Notes: generated by a model from the sequence alone, not told the origin. A DNA stretch of 64,000 bases from Achromobacter animicus (GCF_902859585.1 NZ_CADIJM010000011.1:1-64000), one strand, 5' to 3'. Shown: positions 45,894 through 54,431, counted from the stretch's first letter. Numbers and translations: made by a program.

Positions 45894-46358
45894 TCAGTCG
45901 CCGTACAGCTTTTGACGCATCTCACGGCGTTCCTGCGCTTCGAGCGACAGGGTGGCCGTGGGGCGGGCGAGCAGACGGGGGATGCCGATGGGCTCGCCCG
46001 TTTCTTCACACCAGCCATATTCGCCGCTGTCGATGCGGGCGATGGATTGCTGCACCTTCTTGAGCAGCTTGCGCTCGCGGTCGCGGGTGCGCAGTTCCAG
46101 GGCGTGCTCTTCCTCGATGGTGGCGCGGTCGGCGGGATCCGGCACGAATTGCGTTTCACGCAGGTGCTCGGTGGTCTCGCCGGCGTTGGCCAGAATGTCC
46201 TGCTCGAGTTGTTTGAGCCGTTCCTTGAAGAACGCCAGTTGGCGGTCGTTCATGTAGTCCGACTCGGGCATGGCCAGCAATTCCTTTTCGCTGGGCAGAT
46301 CAATCGCCGTATCGCTCGTCGACTTACTTGATTTTTTGGTTGCTGCCTTGGTAGCCAT
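45894..46358 (-). CDS. dksA: DksA-family RNA polymerase-binding factor with degenerate zinc finger
   Basis: DksA binds the secondary channel of RNA polymerase and, with ppGpp, adjusts transcription of ribosomal and stress genes. The 154-residue protein has the coiled coil (about 40-105, tip DPADRATIEEE) and the C-terminal domain GEYGWCEETGEPIGIPRLL. Where E. coli DksA has four zinc-binding cysteines, only one is present here (CEET, then TLSLEAQ). P. aeruginosa DksA2 is a similar cysteine-poor form that works without zinc. A CobW-type gene lies immediately upstream. Confidence 0.93.
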   Translation of the reverse strand: MATKAATKKSSKSTSDTAIDLPSEKELLAMPESDYMNDRQLAFFKERLKQLEQDILANAGETTEHLRETQFVPDPADRATIEEEHALELRTRDRERKLLKKVQQSIARIDSGEYGWCEETGEPIGIPRLLARPTATLSLEAQERREMRQKLYGD

Positions 46359-46482
46359 GTAAACACTCCACTATGAATCGATCCTGGCGCGGGCGTCCGT
46401 CCCGGTCCGTGTTACTTGTTGCCTACGCTATCCGTACCTCACAGTACTGCCTTCGTCGCATCGCGTCACGCAGGAATGGGGA

Positions 46483-47598
46483 TTACCCCGCCAGGCACTG
46501 CTCCAAGCCCCGGGTAAAAATCTCCTGGGGCAGCTTACGTCCGATGAACACCATCTTGGTGGACGGTTTTTCGGCCGCGGTCCACGGCTTGCCGGGTTCG
46601 GCGCCCATCATCATGTGCACACCCTGGAACAACATGCGGCGGTTGATGCCCTTCATGTACAGGATGCCCTTGTAGCGCATCAGGTCGGGACCATAGACCT
46701 GCACGACGCCGCCCAGGAATTCCTCAAGGCGCGCGGGATCGAACGGCTTGTTGGAACGGAACACGAACGCGCCGATTTCGTCGTCGTGCTTGGGGTGGTG
46801 ATGGTGGGCATGATTGCAGTGCGCGCCGCATTCGCCATCGTGGTCATGATCGTGGTCATGGCCGTGGCCGTGATCATGGTCGTGATCGTGGGCATGGTTG
46901 TGCGCGGCGTCCGGATGCTCATCGGCCAGGAACTCCGGGTCGATGTCCAGAATGGAATTCAGATTGAAGCCGCTGATGTCGATGATGGACTTGAGGTCGA
47001 CGTCGCCGAAGTTGACGGCGGTGATCGGCGCGCGCGGGTTCATGTGAACCAGACGGTGGCGCAGCGCTTCGTAGTCGACTTCGTTGACCAGGTCTTTCTT
47101 CGAGATCAGGATGCGGTCGGCGAAACCGACCTGCTTTTGGGCTTCGGGTTGTTCGTCGAGTGTGGACATGCCGTGCTTGGCATCGACCACGGTGACCACC
47201 GCGTCCAGGCGGTAGTACTCGGCGATGTCGTCATCCATGAAGAACGTCTGGCACACGGGGCCGGGGTTGGCCATGCCGGTGGTTTCGAGGATGACGCGTT
47301 CAAAAGTGAGTTCGCCGGCTTCGCGCTTGGCGCGCAGCTCGGACAGAGTACGCATCAGGTCGCCGCGCACCGTGCAGCAGACGCAACCGTTGGACAGCTC
47401 GATGATTTCTTCGTCGCTGTCCTGCACGAGCAGGTCGTTGTCGATGCTTTCGGGTCCGAACTCGTTTTCGATGACGGCGACGCGGCGGCCATGGAATTCG
47501 GTCAGGATGCGTTTGAGCAGGGTGGTCTTGCCCGCACCGAGGAAGCCGGTGAGGATGGTGACGGGAACCATTTTGTCCAAACTGCGCGGGGTGTTCAT
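46483..47598 (-). CDS. CobW/COG0523-family GTPase, putative zinc metallochaperone
   Basis: This 371-residue G3E-family GTPase has GFLGAGKTTLLKR (about 18-30), the metal-binding NGCVCCTVRGD with CxCC (about 69-79), and the base-specificity region around ISKKDLVN. A long His/Asp-rich stretch (about 229-268) can hold several metal ions, and a C-terminal CobW domain follows. Location next to zur and a cysteine-poor DksA favours zinc delivery under zinc shortage over cobalamin synthesis. No Zur-box-like palindrome was seen just upstream. Confidence 0.88.
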   Translation of the reverse strand: MNTPRSLDKMVPVTILTGFLGAGKTTLLKRILTEFHGRRVAVIENEFGPESIDNDLLVQDSDEEIIELSNGCVCCTVRGDLMRTLSELRAKREAGELTFERVILETTGMANPGPVCQTFFMDDDIAEYYRLDAVVTVVDAKHGMSTLDEQPEAQKQVGFADRILISKKDLVNEVDYEALRHRLVHMNPRAPITAVNFGDVDLKSIIDISGFNLNSILDIDPEFLADEHPDAAHNHAHDHDHDHGHGHDHDHDHDGECGAHCNHAHHHHPKHDDEIGAFVFRSNKPFDPARLEEFLGGVVQVYGPDLMRYKGILYMKGINRRMLFQGVHMMMGAEPGKPWTAAEKPSTKMVFIGRKLPQEIFTRGLEQCLAG

Positions 47599-47901
47599 GG
47601 CGAAGCTGCTAGCGTGATGTCAGGGCGTGAAACACAGCGCCTGACGGGGTTTTCAGTCCCTGCCGATTGATGTCTGCCACAGGCTGCGAGAGCCACCGAT
47701 AGCGGCCGGACGCAGGATTACAGCACAGTCGGGGGCAGGGGGCAAACCCCGGGCCAACCCGGGGGGCCGTGGCCGCCAGATGGCAGCCGATCGCCGTCAA
47801 GTATCGGGCGATACCTCTATTTTGGGGCGGTTTGCCTGAATTCAAGGGCGAGCCGGCGGCCCGGGAGCGGGCGGGCTTGAAATGGCGCGGCCGATGGGGC
47901 G
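47599..47901. other. gene-free stretch upstream of the CobW-type gene
   Basis: About 300 GC-rich bases contain no convincing gene. A CCCCGGG/CCCGGGG hairpin occurs near 47746-47764. A short minus-strand region has isolated similarity to cobalamin riboswitch pieces, but the core and B12 box are missing. The promoter of the CobW-type gene must be here, but no consensus hexamers stand out. Confidence 0.35.
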
Positions 47902-47999
47902 CATCCTAAGGATGAGATGCGGCTCGAAATGGGGCTCATCCAAGGATGAGAGGTGCCCGGGATGAGGCCAATCCAAGGATGAGGCGCACCCAATGGATG
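47902..47999. repeat. cluster of four short ATCC-GGAT palindromes
   Basis: Four related inverted repeats lie at 47902-47914 (CATCCTAAGGATG), 47937-47948 (CATCCAAGGATG), 47970-47981 (AATCCAAGGATG) and 47988-47999 (ACCCAATGGATG). Spacing is 35, 33 and 18 bases. Flanking bases are similar (GGATGAG in several units), suggesting imperfect tandem duplication. The cluster lies just 3' of zur. Confidence 0.55.
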
Positions 48000-48024
48000 A
48001 AACGCCTCAGGGGCGCCCGCCCAA

Positions 48025-48528
48025 TCAGTGGTGATGGTGGTGATGACCCGCGTCGGCCGGCTGCGTCTTCTGGCACTGCGGGCACAGCGCGCGGATTTCG
48101 GTTTCATGCGTGGCCAGCGCATAGCCCGTCTGGGCAACGCGTTCGGCCAACTGACGGCTCATGGCCGGGTCGGAGACTTCAGCGACAGCGCCGCAACCGG
48201 TACAGACGACGAGCAGGTCATGCGGGGCGCCGCCGGCGTCGTGGCAGGCGCTCCAGGCATTGACGGCGTCCAGGCGGTGAATGAGGCCTTCGTCCATCAG
48301 GAAGTCCAGGGCGCGATACACCGTGGGCGGCGCAGCGCCCGGATGGACCGCGCGCATGGCGTCCAGCAGCTCGTAGGCCTTGAGGCTGCGGCCATGGCGC
48401 AGCAACAGTTCGAGGACCTTGCGGCGGATGGGGGTCAGGCGGCGTCCGCGCTGCGCGCACAGCGTTTCGGCGACGCTGAGCTGAGCGCCAACGCTGTCGT
48501 TGCGGGGTGGACGGGACGGAGCGGACAT
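48025..48528 (-). CDS. zur: Fur-family transcriptional regulator, Zur-like
   Basis: This 167-residue repressor has the Fur winged helix (LTPIRRKVLELLLRHGRSLKAYELL, PTVYRALDFLMDEGL), a dimerisation domain and the structural zinc cysteines CTGCG and CPQC. It ends in a His-rich tail. The divergent znu genes and a palindrome resembling a Zur box between them indicate zinc as effector. The ATG at 48528 is used because the longer frame adds 34 residues unlike the family. Confidence 0.9.
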   Translation of the reverse strand: MSAPSRPPRNDSVGAQLSVAETLCAQRGRRLTPIRRKVLELLLRHGRSLKAYELLDAMRAVHPGAAPPTVYRALDFLMDEGLIHRLDAVNAWSACHDAGGAPHDLLVVCTGCGAVAEVSDPAMSRQLAERVAQTGYALATHETEIRALCPQCQKTQPADAGHHHHHH

Positions 48529-48636
48529 GGCGGGCTTTATCTGAATGGGAAGCGCGCGCGACGCGCGCGCGAGATGCCTGGAAGGTAGCAGAAAACCCCG
48601 GCGTGCGGGAACCGGCTCTGAAGCCGTCATGTTTTA

Positions 48637-48649
48637 GTTATGATATAAC
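48637..48649. promoter_or_regulatory. Zur-box-like operator
   Basis: GTTATGATATAAC is a palindrome of arms GTTAT and ATAAC around GAT, one base from the proteobacterial Zur core GTTATANTATAAC. An outer GTTTTA/TAAAAC pair (48631-48659) extends the symmetry. It lies between zur and the znu genes, suited to repress both directions when zinc is sufficient. Confidence 0.7.
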
Positions 48650-48730
48650 ATAATAAAACTACCGCTGCTTCGTATGTTGTTGCTGCGGTTGCCGCTTTCC
48701 CGTCGTTGCCGAATTCCGTTGTTGCCTGCC

Positions 48731-48901
48731 ATGTCCCATTTCTCGCTCCTGCCCCCGCGGCCCGGCGCCGCGCCCGGCCGGGGCACGCCGCCCCGTTCCG
48801 CGTTTCTCGTTTCCGCCTGGCGGCGCATGGCTTACGCCCTGATGGCCGGCATCGCGCTGTGGGCGTTGACCGGCTGGGCGCTGGACTGGTGGCCGCGATG
48901 A
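48731..48901 (+). CDS. 56-residue single-pass membrane protein at the head of znuCBA
   Basis: An ATG at 48731 opens a 56-codon frame that ends in an ATGA overlap with znuC. The N-terminal half is Pro/Arg-rich, followed by one hydrophobic helix (YALMAGIALWALTGWAL). Overlap and direction place it as first gene of the znu operon. It has no recognised domain; a small accessory subunit or a leader that couples znuC translation are possibilities. Confidence 0.5.
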   Translation: MSHFSLLPPRPGAAPGRGTPPRSAFLVSAWRRMAYALMAGIALWALTGWALDWWPR

Positions 48902-49620
48902 ACGCGGCGCCCGTCACGGTCGAGCTGGTCGACGCATCGTTCGGCTGGCATGGGCGCGCGGCCTTGCGCGCGGTTTCGGGCAGCTTCGCGCCCGGCGGCA
49001 TGACAGCCGTGGTCGGACCCAACGGCGCGGGCAAGTCGACGCTCATCAAGGGCATCATGGGCGTGCTGCGACCCATGACCGGCAGCGTGCGCATCCAGGG
49101 CGCCGGACGATCGGCGTTGGCGTGGCTGCCGCAGGCGGCGGAACTGGACCGATCATTTCCGACGACAGTGCTGGACCTGGCGGCCATGGGCGCCTGGCGC
49201 CGGGTCGGCGCCTGGCGCGCGTTCAGCAACGACGAGCTGGACCGGTGCATGCACGCACTTGAAACCGTGGGCCTGGCCGATTGCGCGGGCTGCGGCGTGG
49301 ATACGCTGTCGGGCGGGCAGATGCAGCGCGCCCTGTTTGCACGGATGCTGGTGCAGGACGCGCCGGTGCTGTTGCTGGACGAACCCTTTGCGGCCGTGGA
49401 CAGCCACACCGCCGAGGAACTGATGGCCCTGTTGTGCGGCCTGCATGGACAAGGCCGCACCGTGATCGCGGTGTTGCACGATCTGGACCTGGTGCGCGAT
49501 CACTTTCCGGAAAGCCTGCTGTTGTCCGGTTCAGTGGTGGCCTGGGGCGACACCACCGCCACCTTGAGCGAGGCGCATCTGAAGACGGCGCGCCAACGCC
49601 ACGCGGGAGCCTGGGCATGA
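48898..49620 (+). CDS. znuC: zinc ABC transporter ATP-binding protein
   Basis: ZnuC energises high-affinity zinc import. The 240-residue ATPase has Walker A VVGPNGAGKSTLIKG (about 38-52), signature DTLSGGQMQRALFARML (about 136-152), and Walker B PVLLLDEPFAAVD (about 157-169). The ATG at 48898 overlaps the small upstream gene, and the stop overlaps znuB at ATGA. A long in-frame extension upstream belongs to the small gene in another frame. Confidence 0.93.
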   Translation: MNAAPVTVELVDASFGWHGRAALRAVSGSFAPGGMTAVVGPNGAGKSTLIKGIMGVLRPMTGSVRIQGAGRSALAWLPQAAELDRSFPTTVLDLAAMGAWRRVGAWRAFSNDELDRCMHALETVGLADCAGCGVDTLSGGQMQRALFARMLVQDAPVLLLDEPFAAVDSHTAEELMALLCGLHGQGRTVIAVLHDLDLVRDHFPESLLLSGSVVAWGDTTATLSEAHLKTARQRHAGAWA

Positions 49621-50483
49621 CGCTCGTGGATTGGGTGGTATCGCCGTTCCTCGACTACGGTTTCATGCGGCGCGCGCTTGCGGGTGCTTGCGCGCTGTCG
49701 CTGGGCGCCGCGCCCTTGGGTGTCTTTCTGGTGTTGCGGCGCATGAGCCTGATGGGCGATGCGATGTCGCACGCCATTCTGCCGGGTGTGGCGGTGGGCT
49801 TTCTGATGGCCGGCCTGTCGCTCGGCGCGATGATGCTGGGCGGTATTGCGACTGGACTGGCCGTGGCATTGCTGGCGGGGCTGGTGGCCCGGCTGACGCC
49901 GCTGCGCGAGGACGCGAGCTTTGCCGCCTTCTACCTGATATCGCTGGGGCTGGGCGTGCTGCTGGTGTCCCTGCGCGGCTCCAACATGGATCTGCTGCAC
50001 GTGCTGTTCGGCACGGTGCTGGGCCTGGACGACGCGGCGTTGCTGCTTGTGACCGCCACGGCCAGCGTGACCTTGCTTGTGCTGGCGGCCATCTACCGGC
50101 TGCTGGTTGCCGAATGCCTGGACCCGGGATTCCTGCGCGCCAGCGGCGGCATGGGCGGCGTGGTGCACATGGGCTTTCTGGTGCTGGTCGTCGTGAATCT
50201 GGTGGCGGGCTTTCAGGTGCTGGGCACGCTGATGGTGGTGGGCATCATGATGCTGCCGGCCGCCGCGGCGCGGTTCTGGGTGCGCAGCGCGGCCCGTCAG
50301 ATTCCGCTGTCGGCGGCGCTCGGCGTGGCGTCTTCGGTGGCCGGGCTGCTGGTCTCCTATCACTTCGACGTGCCGGCCTCGCCCGCGATCATCCTGGCGG
50401 CCGGCGCCTGCTATCTGTTTTCCATCGTGGGCGGCCCGCAAGGCGGGCTGCTGCGGGCAACGCGCCGCGCGCGCCCTGCCTGA
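49617..50483 (+). CDS. znuB: zinc ABC transporter permease
   Basis: ZnuB forms the membrane channel of the zinc importer. The 288-residue protein is an ABC-3-family permease with about eight or nine helices; LRRMSLMGDAMSHAILPGV (about 40-58) is the family signature and contacts ZnuC. MLPAAAARFW (about 212-221) is also conserved. The ATG at 49617 overlaps the znuC stop. Confidence 0.92.
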   Translation: MTLVDWVVSPFLDYGFMRRALAGACALSLGAAPLGVFLVLRRMSLMGDAMSHAILPGVAVGFLMAGLSLGAMMLGGIATGLAVALLAGLVARLTPLREDASFAAFYLISLGLGVLLVSLRGSNMDLLHVLFGTVLGLDDAALLLVTATASVTLLVLAAIYRLLVAECLDPGFLRASGGMGGVVHMGFLVLVVVNLVAGFQVLGTLMVVGIMMLPAAAARFWVRSAARQIPLSAALGVASSVAGLLVSYHFDVPASPAIILAAGACYLFSIVGGPQGGLLRATRRARPA

Positions 50484-50504
50484 GACTTCATAAGGAGATT
50501 GACC

Positions 50505-51539
50505 ATGCGTTCGATTCTGCCGGCACGCCGCCGCGCACTGCTGGCCATGGCGGGCGTCTGCCTGTCGGCCATGTTGGGAACCGCGCAGGCGGCCGAGCCG
50601 CTGAAAGTGGTGGCCAGCTTTTCCATCCTGGGCGACATCGTGCGGGAAATTGGCGGCGCCGACATCAGCCTGACGACGCTGGTCGGGCCTGACGGTGATG
50701 CGCACGGGTACGAACCCACGCCGGGCGATGCGAAAAAGCTCGCGGATGCGCGCGTGCTGGTGGTGAACGGCCTGGACTTCGAGACCTGGCTGCCCAAGCT
50801 GACGAAGGCGTCCGGGTTCGCCGGACAGACGGTGACGGCGTCCAAGGGCGTGACGCCGCGCAAGTTCGCGGGGCATGGCGATGGGCACGCGCACGAGGCT
50901 GATCACGATCATGATCACAAGGACGGACACGATCACAAGCACGGCGATGACCACGACCATGACCATGACGATGACCACGACCACAAGCCCGGCCATCACC
51001 ATCACCATGGCGACGCCGACCCGCATGCCTGGCAGAGCCTGGCGAACGGCGTGATCTACGCGCGCAACGTGGCCGACGGCCTGGCCGCCGCGGATCCCGC
51101 GCATGCGCAGGCGTATCGCCAACGCGCCGACGCCTACGTCGCCAAGCTGCAGGCGCTGGACGCCAGCGTGCGCAAGACCTTTGGCGCCATCGGCGCCGAT
51201 CGCCGCAAGGTCGTCACCTCGCACGATGCGTTCGGCTATTTCGGCGACGCGTATGGCGTGACGTTCATCCCCGCAATGGGGGTGTCTACCGACGCCGAAC
51301 CGTCGGCGCGCGAGGTGGCCGCGATCATCGAACAGGTGCGGCGCGACAAGGTGCCCGCGGTGTTCGTCGAGAACATCAGCAGTCCCAAGCTGGTCCAGCA
51401 GATCGCGCGCGAGACCGGCGCAAAGGTGGGTGGTACGCTCTACTCCGATGCCCTGTCCAAGCCTGGACAGCCGGGCGCCACCTACCTGGAAATGTTTGAA
51501 TGGAACGCACGCCAGCTTGCCGCGGCCTTGCAACCCTGA
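50505..51539 (+). CDS. znuA: zinc ABC transporter periplasmic binding protein
   Basis: ZnuA captures zinc in the periplasm and passes it to ZnuBC. The 344-residue precursor has a signal peptide (to about residue 27, TAQAAEP) and the cluster A-I solute-binding fold. A His/Asp-rich loop (about 123-172) is typical for zinc rather than manganese binders. DPHAWQSLANG, TSHDAFGYF and VFVENISSPK carry binding-site residues. ATG 50505 has AAGGAG eight bases upstream. The 3' end overlaps the next gene by 40 bases. Confidence 0.94.
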   Translation: MRSILPARRRALLAMAGVCLSAMLGTAQAAEPLKVVASFSILGDIVREIGGADISLTTLVGPDGDAHGYEPTPGDAKKLADARVLVVNGLDFETWLPKLTKASGFAGQTVTASKGVTPRKFAGHGDGHAHEADHDHDHKDGHDHKHGDDHDHDHDDDHDHKPGHHHHHGDADPHAWQSLANGVIYARNVADGLAAADPAHAQAYRQRADAYVAKLQALDASVRKTFGAIGADRRKVVTSHDAFGYFGDAYGVTFIPAMGVSTDAEPSAREVAAIIEQVRRDKVPAVFVENISSPKLVQQIARETGAKVGGTLYSDALSKPGQPGATYLEMFEWNARQLAAALQP

Positions 51540-52183
51540 GCGCCGTGGCGGCGCTGCTGGCGGCGGGCGCCGCCAGCGCGCACCCGCACATGTGGATCGA
51601 TGCGCGCGCGCAGATCGACGTCGATGCCGAACAGCGCATCAGCGCCGTGCGGCAGGTGTGGCTGTTCGACGAAATGTTCGGCGCCTACGCGACGCAGGGG
51701 CTGAAAAAGGCCAAGGACGGGACGCTTCCCGCCGACACTCTGAAAGGCATGGCGCAGGATTGGATGAAGGCGCTGGGTGAGCCGATCTCGCATTACTTCA
51801 CGCGCGTCACCGTTGACGGCAAGACCGCGGCATTCGCCGCACCTCGCGACGCCCGCGTCGACTGGAACCCCAAGACCACGCGGCTGACGCTGTCCTTCAC
51901 GCTGCCGCTGGCCGAGCCCGTCGTGCCGGGCGCGGGCGGCGCGCAGGTGGACATCTACGACCCCACCTATTTCGTGGCCTACGCATTTGAAGAGAAGGGG
52001 GCGGTGTCGCTCGGCGGTCCGCAAGGCGCGGCCTGCAAGGCCGACTACCGCAAGCCCAAGGAACTGGATTGGAAAACCATGCAGGAACTGGCCGCGATCC
52101 CGGCCGACCCGGACGCCTTGCCCGACGAACTGTTCGCCATTACCAAGGGACTCACGCACCGCATCGAGGTGCGATGCCCGTGA
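51500..52183 (+). CDS. DUF1007 family periplasmic protein
   Basis: The 227-residue protein has a signal peptide ending near ASAHPHMW; the new N terminus with HPHMW could bind metal. DUF1007 proteins are usually encoded next to NicO/RcnA-like transporters, as here. The function is not established; a metal-handling periplasmic partner is plausible. The start at 51500 lies inside the znuA end, and the stop overlaps the NicO-type gene by 10 bases, which makes it part of the znu transcript. Confidence 0.8.
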   Translation: MERTPACRGLATLSAVAALLAAGAASAHPHMWIDARAQIDVDAEQRISAVRQVWLFDEMFGAYATQGLKKAKDGTLPADTLKGMAQDWMKALGEPISHYFTRVTVDGKTAAFAAPRDARVDWNPKTTRLTLSFTLPLAEPVVPGAGGAQVDIYDPTYFVAYAFEEKGAVSLGGPQGAACKADYRKPKELDWKTMQELAAIPADPDALPDELFAITKGLTHRIEVRCP

Positions 52184-53334
52184 GCCGCCGCGCGCGCGCG
52201 CTGGCGATCATCCTGCTGATGCTCGGTGGGCTGTCGATTGCGGCCGCGCAAGGCACGCATCCCTTTGGCGTGCCGGAAAGCGGCAGCGGCCTTGCCGGTC
52301 CCGGCTGGCTGTCCAGTTTTTTTGGCAGCGTGTCTGTCTGGCAGTCGCATTTCTACAGGCAACTGACGGGCGCTGTCCGTGCCTGGCAGGCGGACGGCGG
52401 CGCAGCGTGGGCCTTGGTCGGCCTGTCGTTCGCGTACGGCGTCTTTCATGCGCTGGGACCGGGCCATGGCAAAGCGGTGATTTCGTCGTACGTCCTGGCC
52501 AACCGCCAGACGGCGCGCAACGGTGCGCTGCTGGCTTTGGCGTCTTCGCTGATCCAGGCGCTGGTGGCGATCGTGATGGTGGCGGTGCTGGCGTTGATCT
52601 TCAACGCGACGGCGGCGACGATGAACGAAGCCACGCGCTGGCTGGAGCTGGCGTCGTATGCGTTGGTGACGCTGTTGGGCGTGTGGCTGGTGTGGTTCAA
52701 GGCGGTGAGGCCGTTGCTGCGGCGGGCCGGGGCGCGTGAACATGCAGCGCATGATCATGCAGATGCGCCGGTGCAGGCGCACGAACACACGCACGAACAC
52801 ACGCACGAACATGCGCATGGGCATGAGCACGTACACGAGCACGTACATGATCACCGGCATGATCACGAACACGCGCACAAGCATGCGTACGGCAATCCGC
52901 AGGTTCAGGTCCAAGCGCATCACCATGATCACGATCATCACCATGACCACGACTGCGGTTGCGGACACGCGCACGTACCCGCGCCGGAACAGGTTGCCGG
53001 TCCGATGAACTGGCGCCGCGCGTGGTCGGCGATTTTCGCGGTGGGCCTGCGGCCCTGCAGCGGCGCGTTGATCGTGCTGGTGTTCGCGTTGTCGCAGAAT
53101 TTCTTTCTTGCCGGCGTCGCATCGGCGCTGGCGATGGGTTTGGGCACGGGGCTGACCGTGGCGGCGTTGGCTTGCCTGGCTGTTGCGGCCGGGAGCGCCG
53201 CGACGCGTCTGGGCAGCCGTCTGTCCGGCGCTGGCGCGGCGCGGCTGCGCTATGCGGTCGAGGCGCTGGCCGCGATTGCGGTGTTGCTGCTGGGCGTGAT
53301 GCTGCTGGGCGGCATGTTGGCCGTGGGCGGGTAG
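52174..53334 (+). CDS. NicO/RcnA-type metal transporter with His-rich loop
   Basis: This 386-residue membrane protein has about six helices. The motifs HALGPGHGKAVISSYVL (about 92-108) and GLRPCSGALIVLVFALS (about 291-307) identify the nickel/cobalt transporter NicO family. A very long His-rich cytoplasmic or periplasmic loop (about 187-270) separates the two halves. Family members export Ni/Co or take up nickel. Following znuCBA, it may instead handle zinc (inference). Confidence 0.85.
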   Translation: MPVSRRARALAIILLMLGGLSIAAAQGTHPFGVPESGSGLAGPGWLSSFFGSVSVWQSHFYRQLTGAVRAWQADGGAAWALVGLSFAYGVFHALGPGHGKAVISSYVLANRQTARNGALLALASSLIQALVAIVMVAVLALIFNATAATMNEATRWLELASYALVTLLGVWLVWFKAVRPLLRRAGAREHAAHDHADAPVQAHEHTHEHTHEHAHGHEHVHEHVHDHRHDHEHAHKHAYGNPQVQVQAHHHDHDHHHDHDCGCGHAHVPAPEQVAGPMNWRRAWSAIFAVGLRPCSGALIVLVFALSQNFFLAGVASALAMGLGTGLTVAALACLAVAAGSAATRLGSRLSGAGAARLRYAVEALAAIAVLLLGVMLLGGMLAVGG

Positions 53335-53395
53335 CGTATACCCGCGTGCGGGCCGGGCCTTTGATCAGGCTGGACGAGCGCCTCGCCAAGAAAGG

Positions 53396-54403
53396 TCAGG
53401 ACTTGCGCCCAGCGCGCGGATGGGCCTGGTCGTAGGCCTTGGCCAGATGCTGGAAATCCAGCCGCGTGTAGATCTGCGTGGTCGAGATATTGGCGTGGCC
53501 CAGCATCTCCTGCACGGCGCGCAGGTCCTGCGCGGATTGCAGGACGTGGCTGGCGAAACTGTGGCGCAGCACGTGGGGGTGCACATGCGTGGGCACGCCC
53601 GCCGTCTGCGCGATGCGCGCAAGCTGCAACTGCACCACGCGGGGTGAAATGCGGCGTCCGCGGGCGCCCAGGAATAGCGCGGCCGCGTCTGCGGGCGGCG
53701 GCGAGGGCAGCGCAAGCTGCGGACGCACCTCGATCCACTTGCGCAGCGCGGCCAGGGCCTGCTGACCGACCGGCACTGAGCGGCGTTTACCGCCCTTGCC
53801 CAGCACCACGACTTCGGCATCATCCAGATTCAGCCAGCCGCGCGACTCGTAATCGGCGGTGCGCTCGTAGCACAGGTCCAGTCCCACCAGTTCCGACAGC
53901 CGCAGTCCGCTGGAATACAACAGCTCGAACATGGCCTGATCGCGCAGCGCGGCCGGTTCGGTGGCGACCTGTGCCGGTGCGCTTTCCAGCAGAGCCTGGG
54001 TCTGTTCGACCGACAAGGCCTTGGGCAGGCCACGGGGCGCTTTGGGCGCGCGTACGCCCGCGACGGGATTGCCGGCCAGTTCGACGGCAGGCGCCCACCA
54101 TTGATAGAAACCGCGCCACGCCGCGAGTGTGCGGGCCAGACTGCGCGGACCGCGGCCCTGCGCGTGCAGGCGCGCGACGAACTGCCGGATGTGGCCGTTG
54201 CCAAGCTTGTCGAGCGGCAGACCGGCCTTGTCGGCCAGTTCGCGCAGAAAATGCAGTTCGCGCTGGTAGCCGTCCAACGTATGGGGCGAGTACCGGCGGT
54301 TGGTCTCCAGATGGCGCAGCCAGGCGCGCATCGGATCCGGCAGCGGGGGCGGATTGTTGGCTTGCTCGGCTTCGTGCTTCGCATTCTGCTCGGCGTTCTG
54401 CAT
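53396..54403 (-). CDS. xerC: tyrosine recombinase XerC
   Basis: XerC resolves chromosome dimers at dif together with XerD. The 335-residue protein has the N-terminal SAM-like domain (WLRHLETNRRYSPHTLDGY) and the catalytic set: Arg in SSGLRLSELVGLD, His-x-x-Arg in HPHVLRHSFASH, His in EMLGHANISTTQ and Tyr in IYTRLDF. Its place downstream of dapF and DUF484 is conserved in many proteobacteria. The start may be a few codons later, since the first 25 residues are variable. Confidence 0.93.
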   Translation of the reverse strand: MQNAEQNAKHEAEQANNPPPLPDPMRAWLRHLETNRRYSPHTLDGYQRELHFLRELADKAGLPLDKLGNGHIRQFVARLHAQGRGPRSLARTLAAWRGFYQWWAPAVELAGNPVAGVRAPKAPRGLPKALSVEQTQALLESAPAQVATEPAALRDQAMFELLYSSGLRLSELVGLDLCYERTADYESRGWLNLDDAEVVVLGKGGKRRSVPVGQQALAALRKWIEVRPQLALPSPPPADAAALFLGARGRRISPRVVQLQLARIAQTAGVPTHVHPHVLRHSFASHVLQSAQDLRAVQEMLGHANISTTQIYTRLDFQHLAKAYDQAHPRAGRKS

Positions 54404-54431
54404 CGCGTTGTCCTTGTCCGCCCCGGCAGCC

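Noticed and set aside
47620-47830. Cobalamin riboswitch upstream of the CobW-type gene
   Set aside because: A CCCCCGACTGTG stretch on the minus strand resembles one element, but the GGGAA..GGTG core and the B12 box are missing, and the CobW-type gene is better explained by zinc.
49500-51533. A 677-codon minus-strand open frame across znuB and znuA
   Set aside because: Antisense to clearly recognised zinc transporter genes; low-complexity His/Gln/Arg content from reversed codons.
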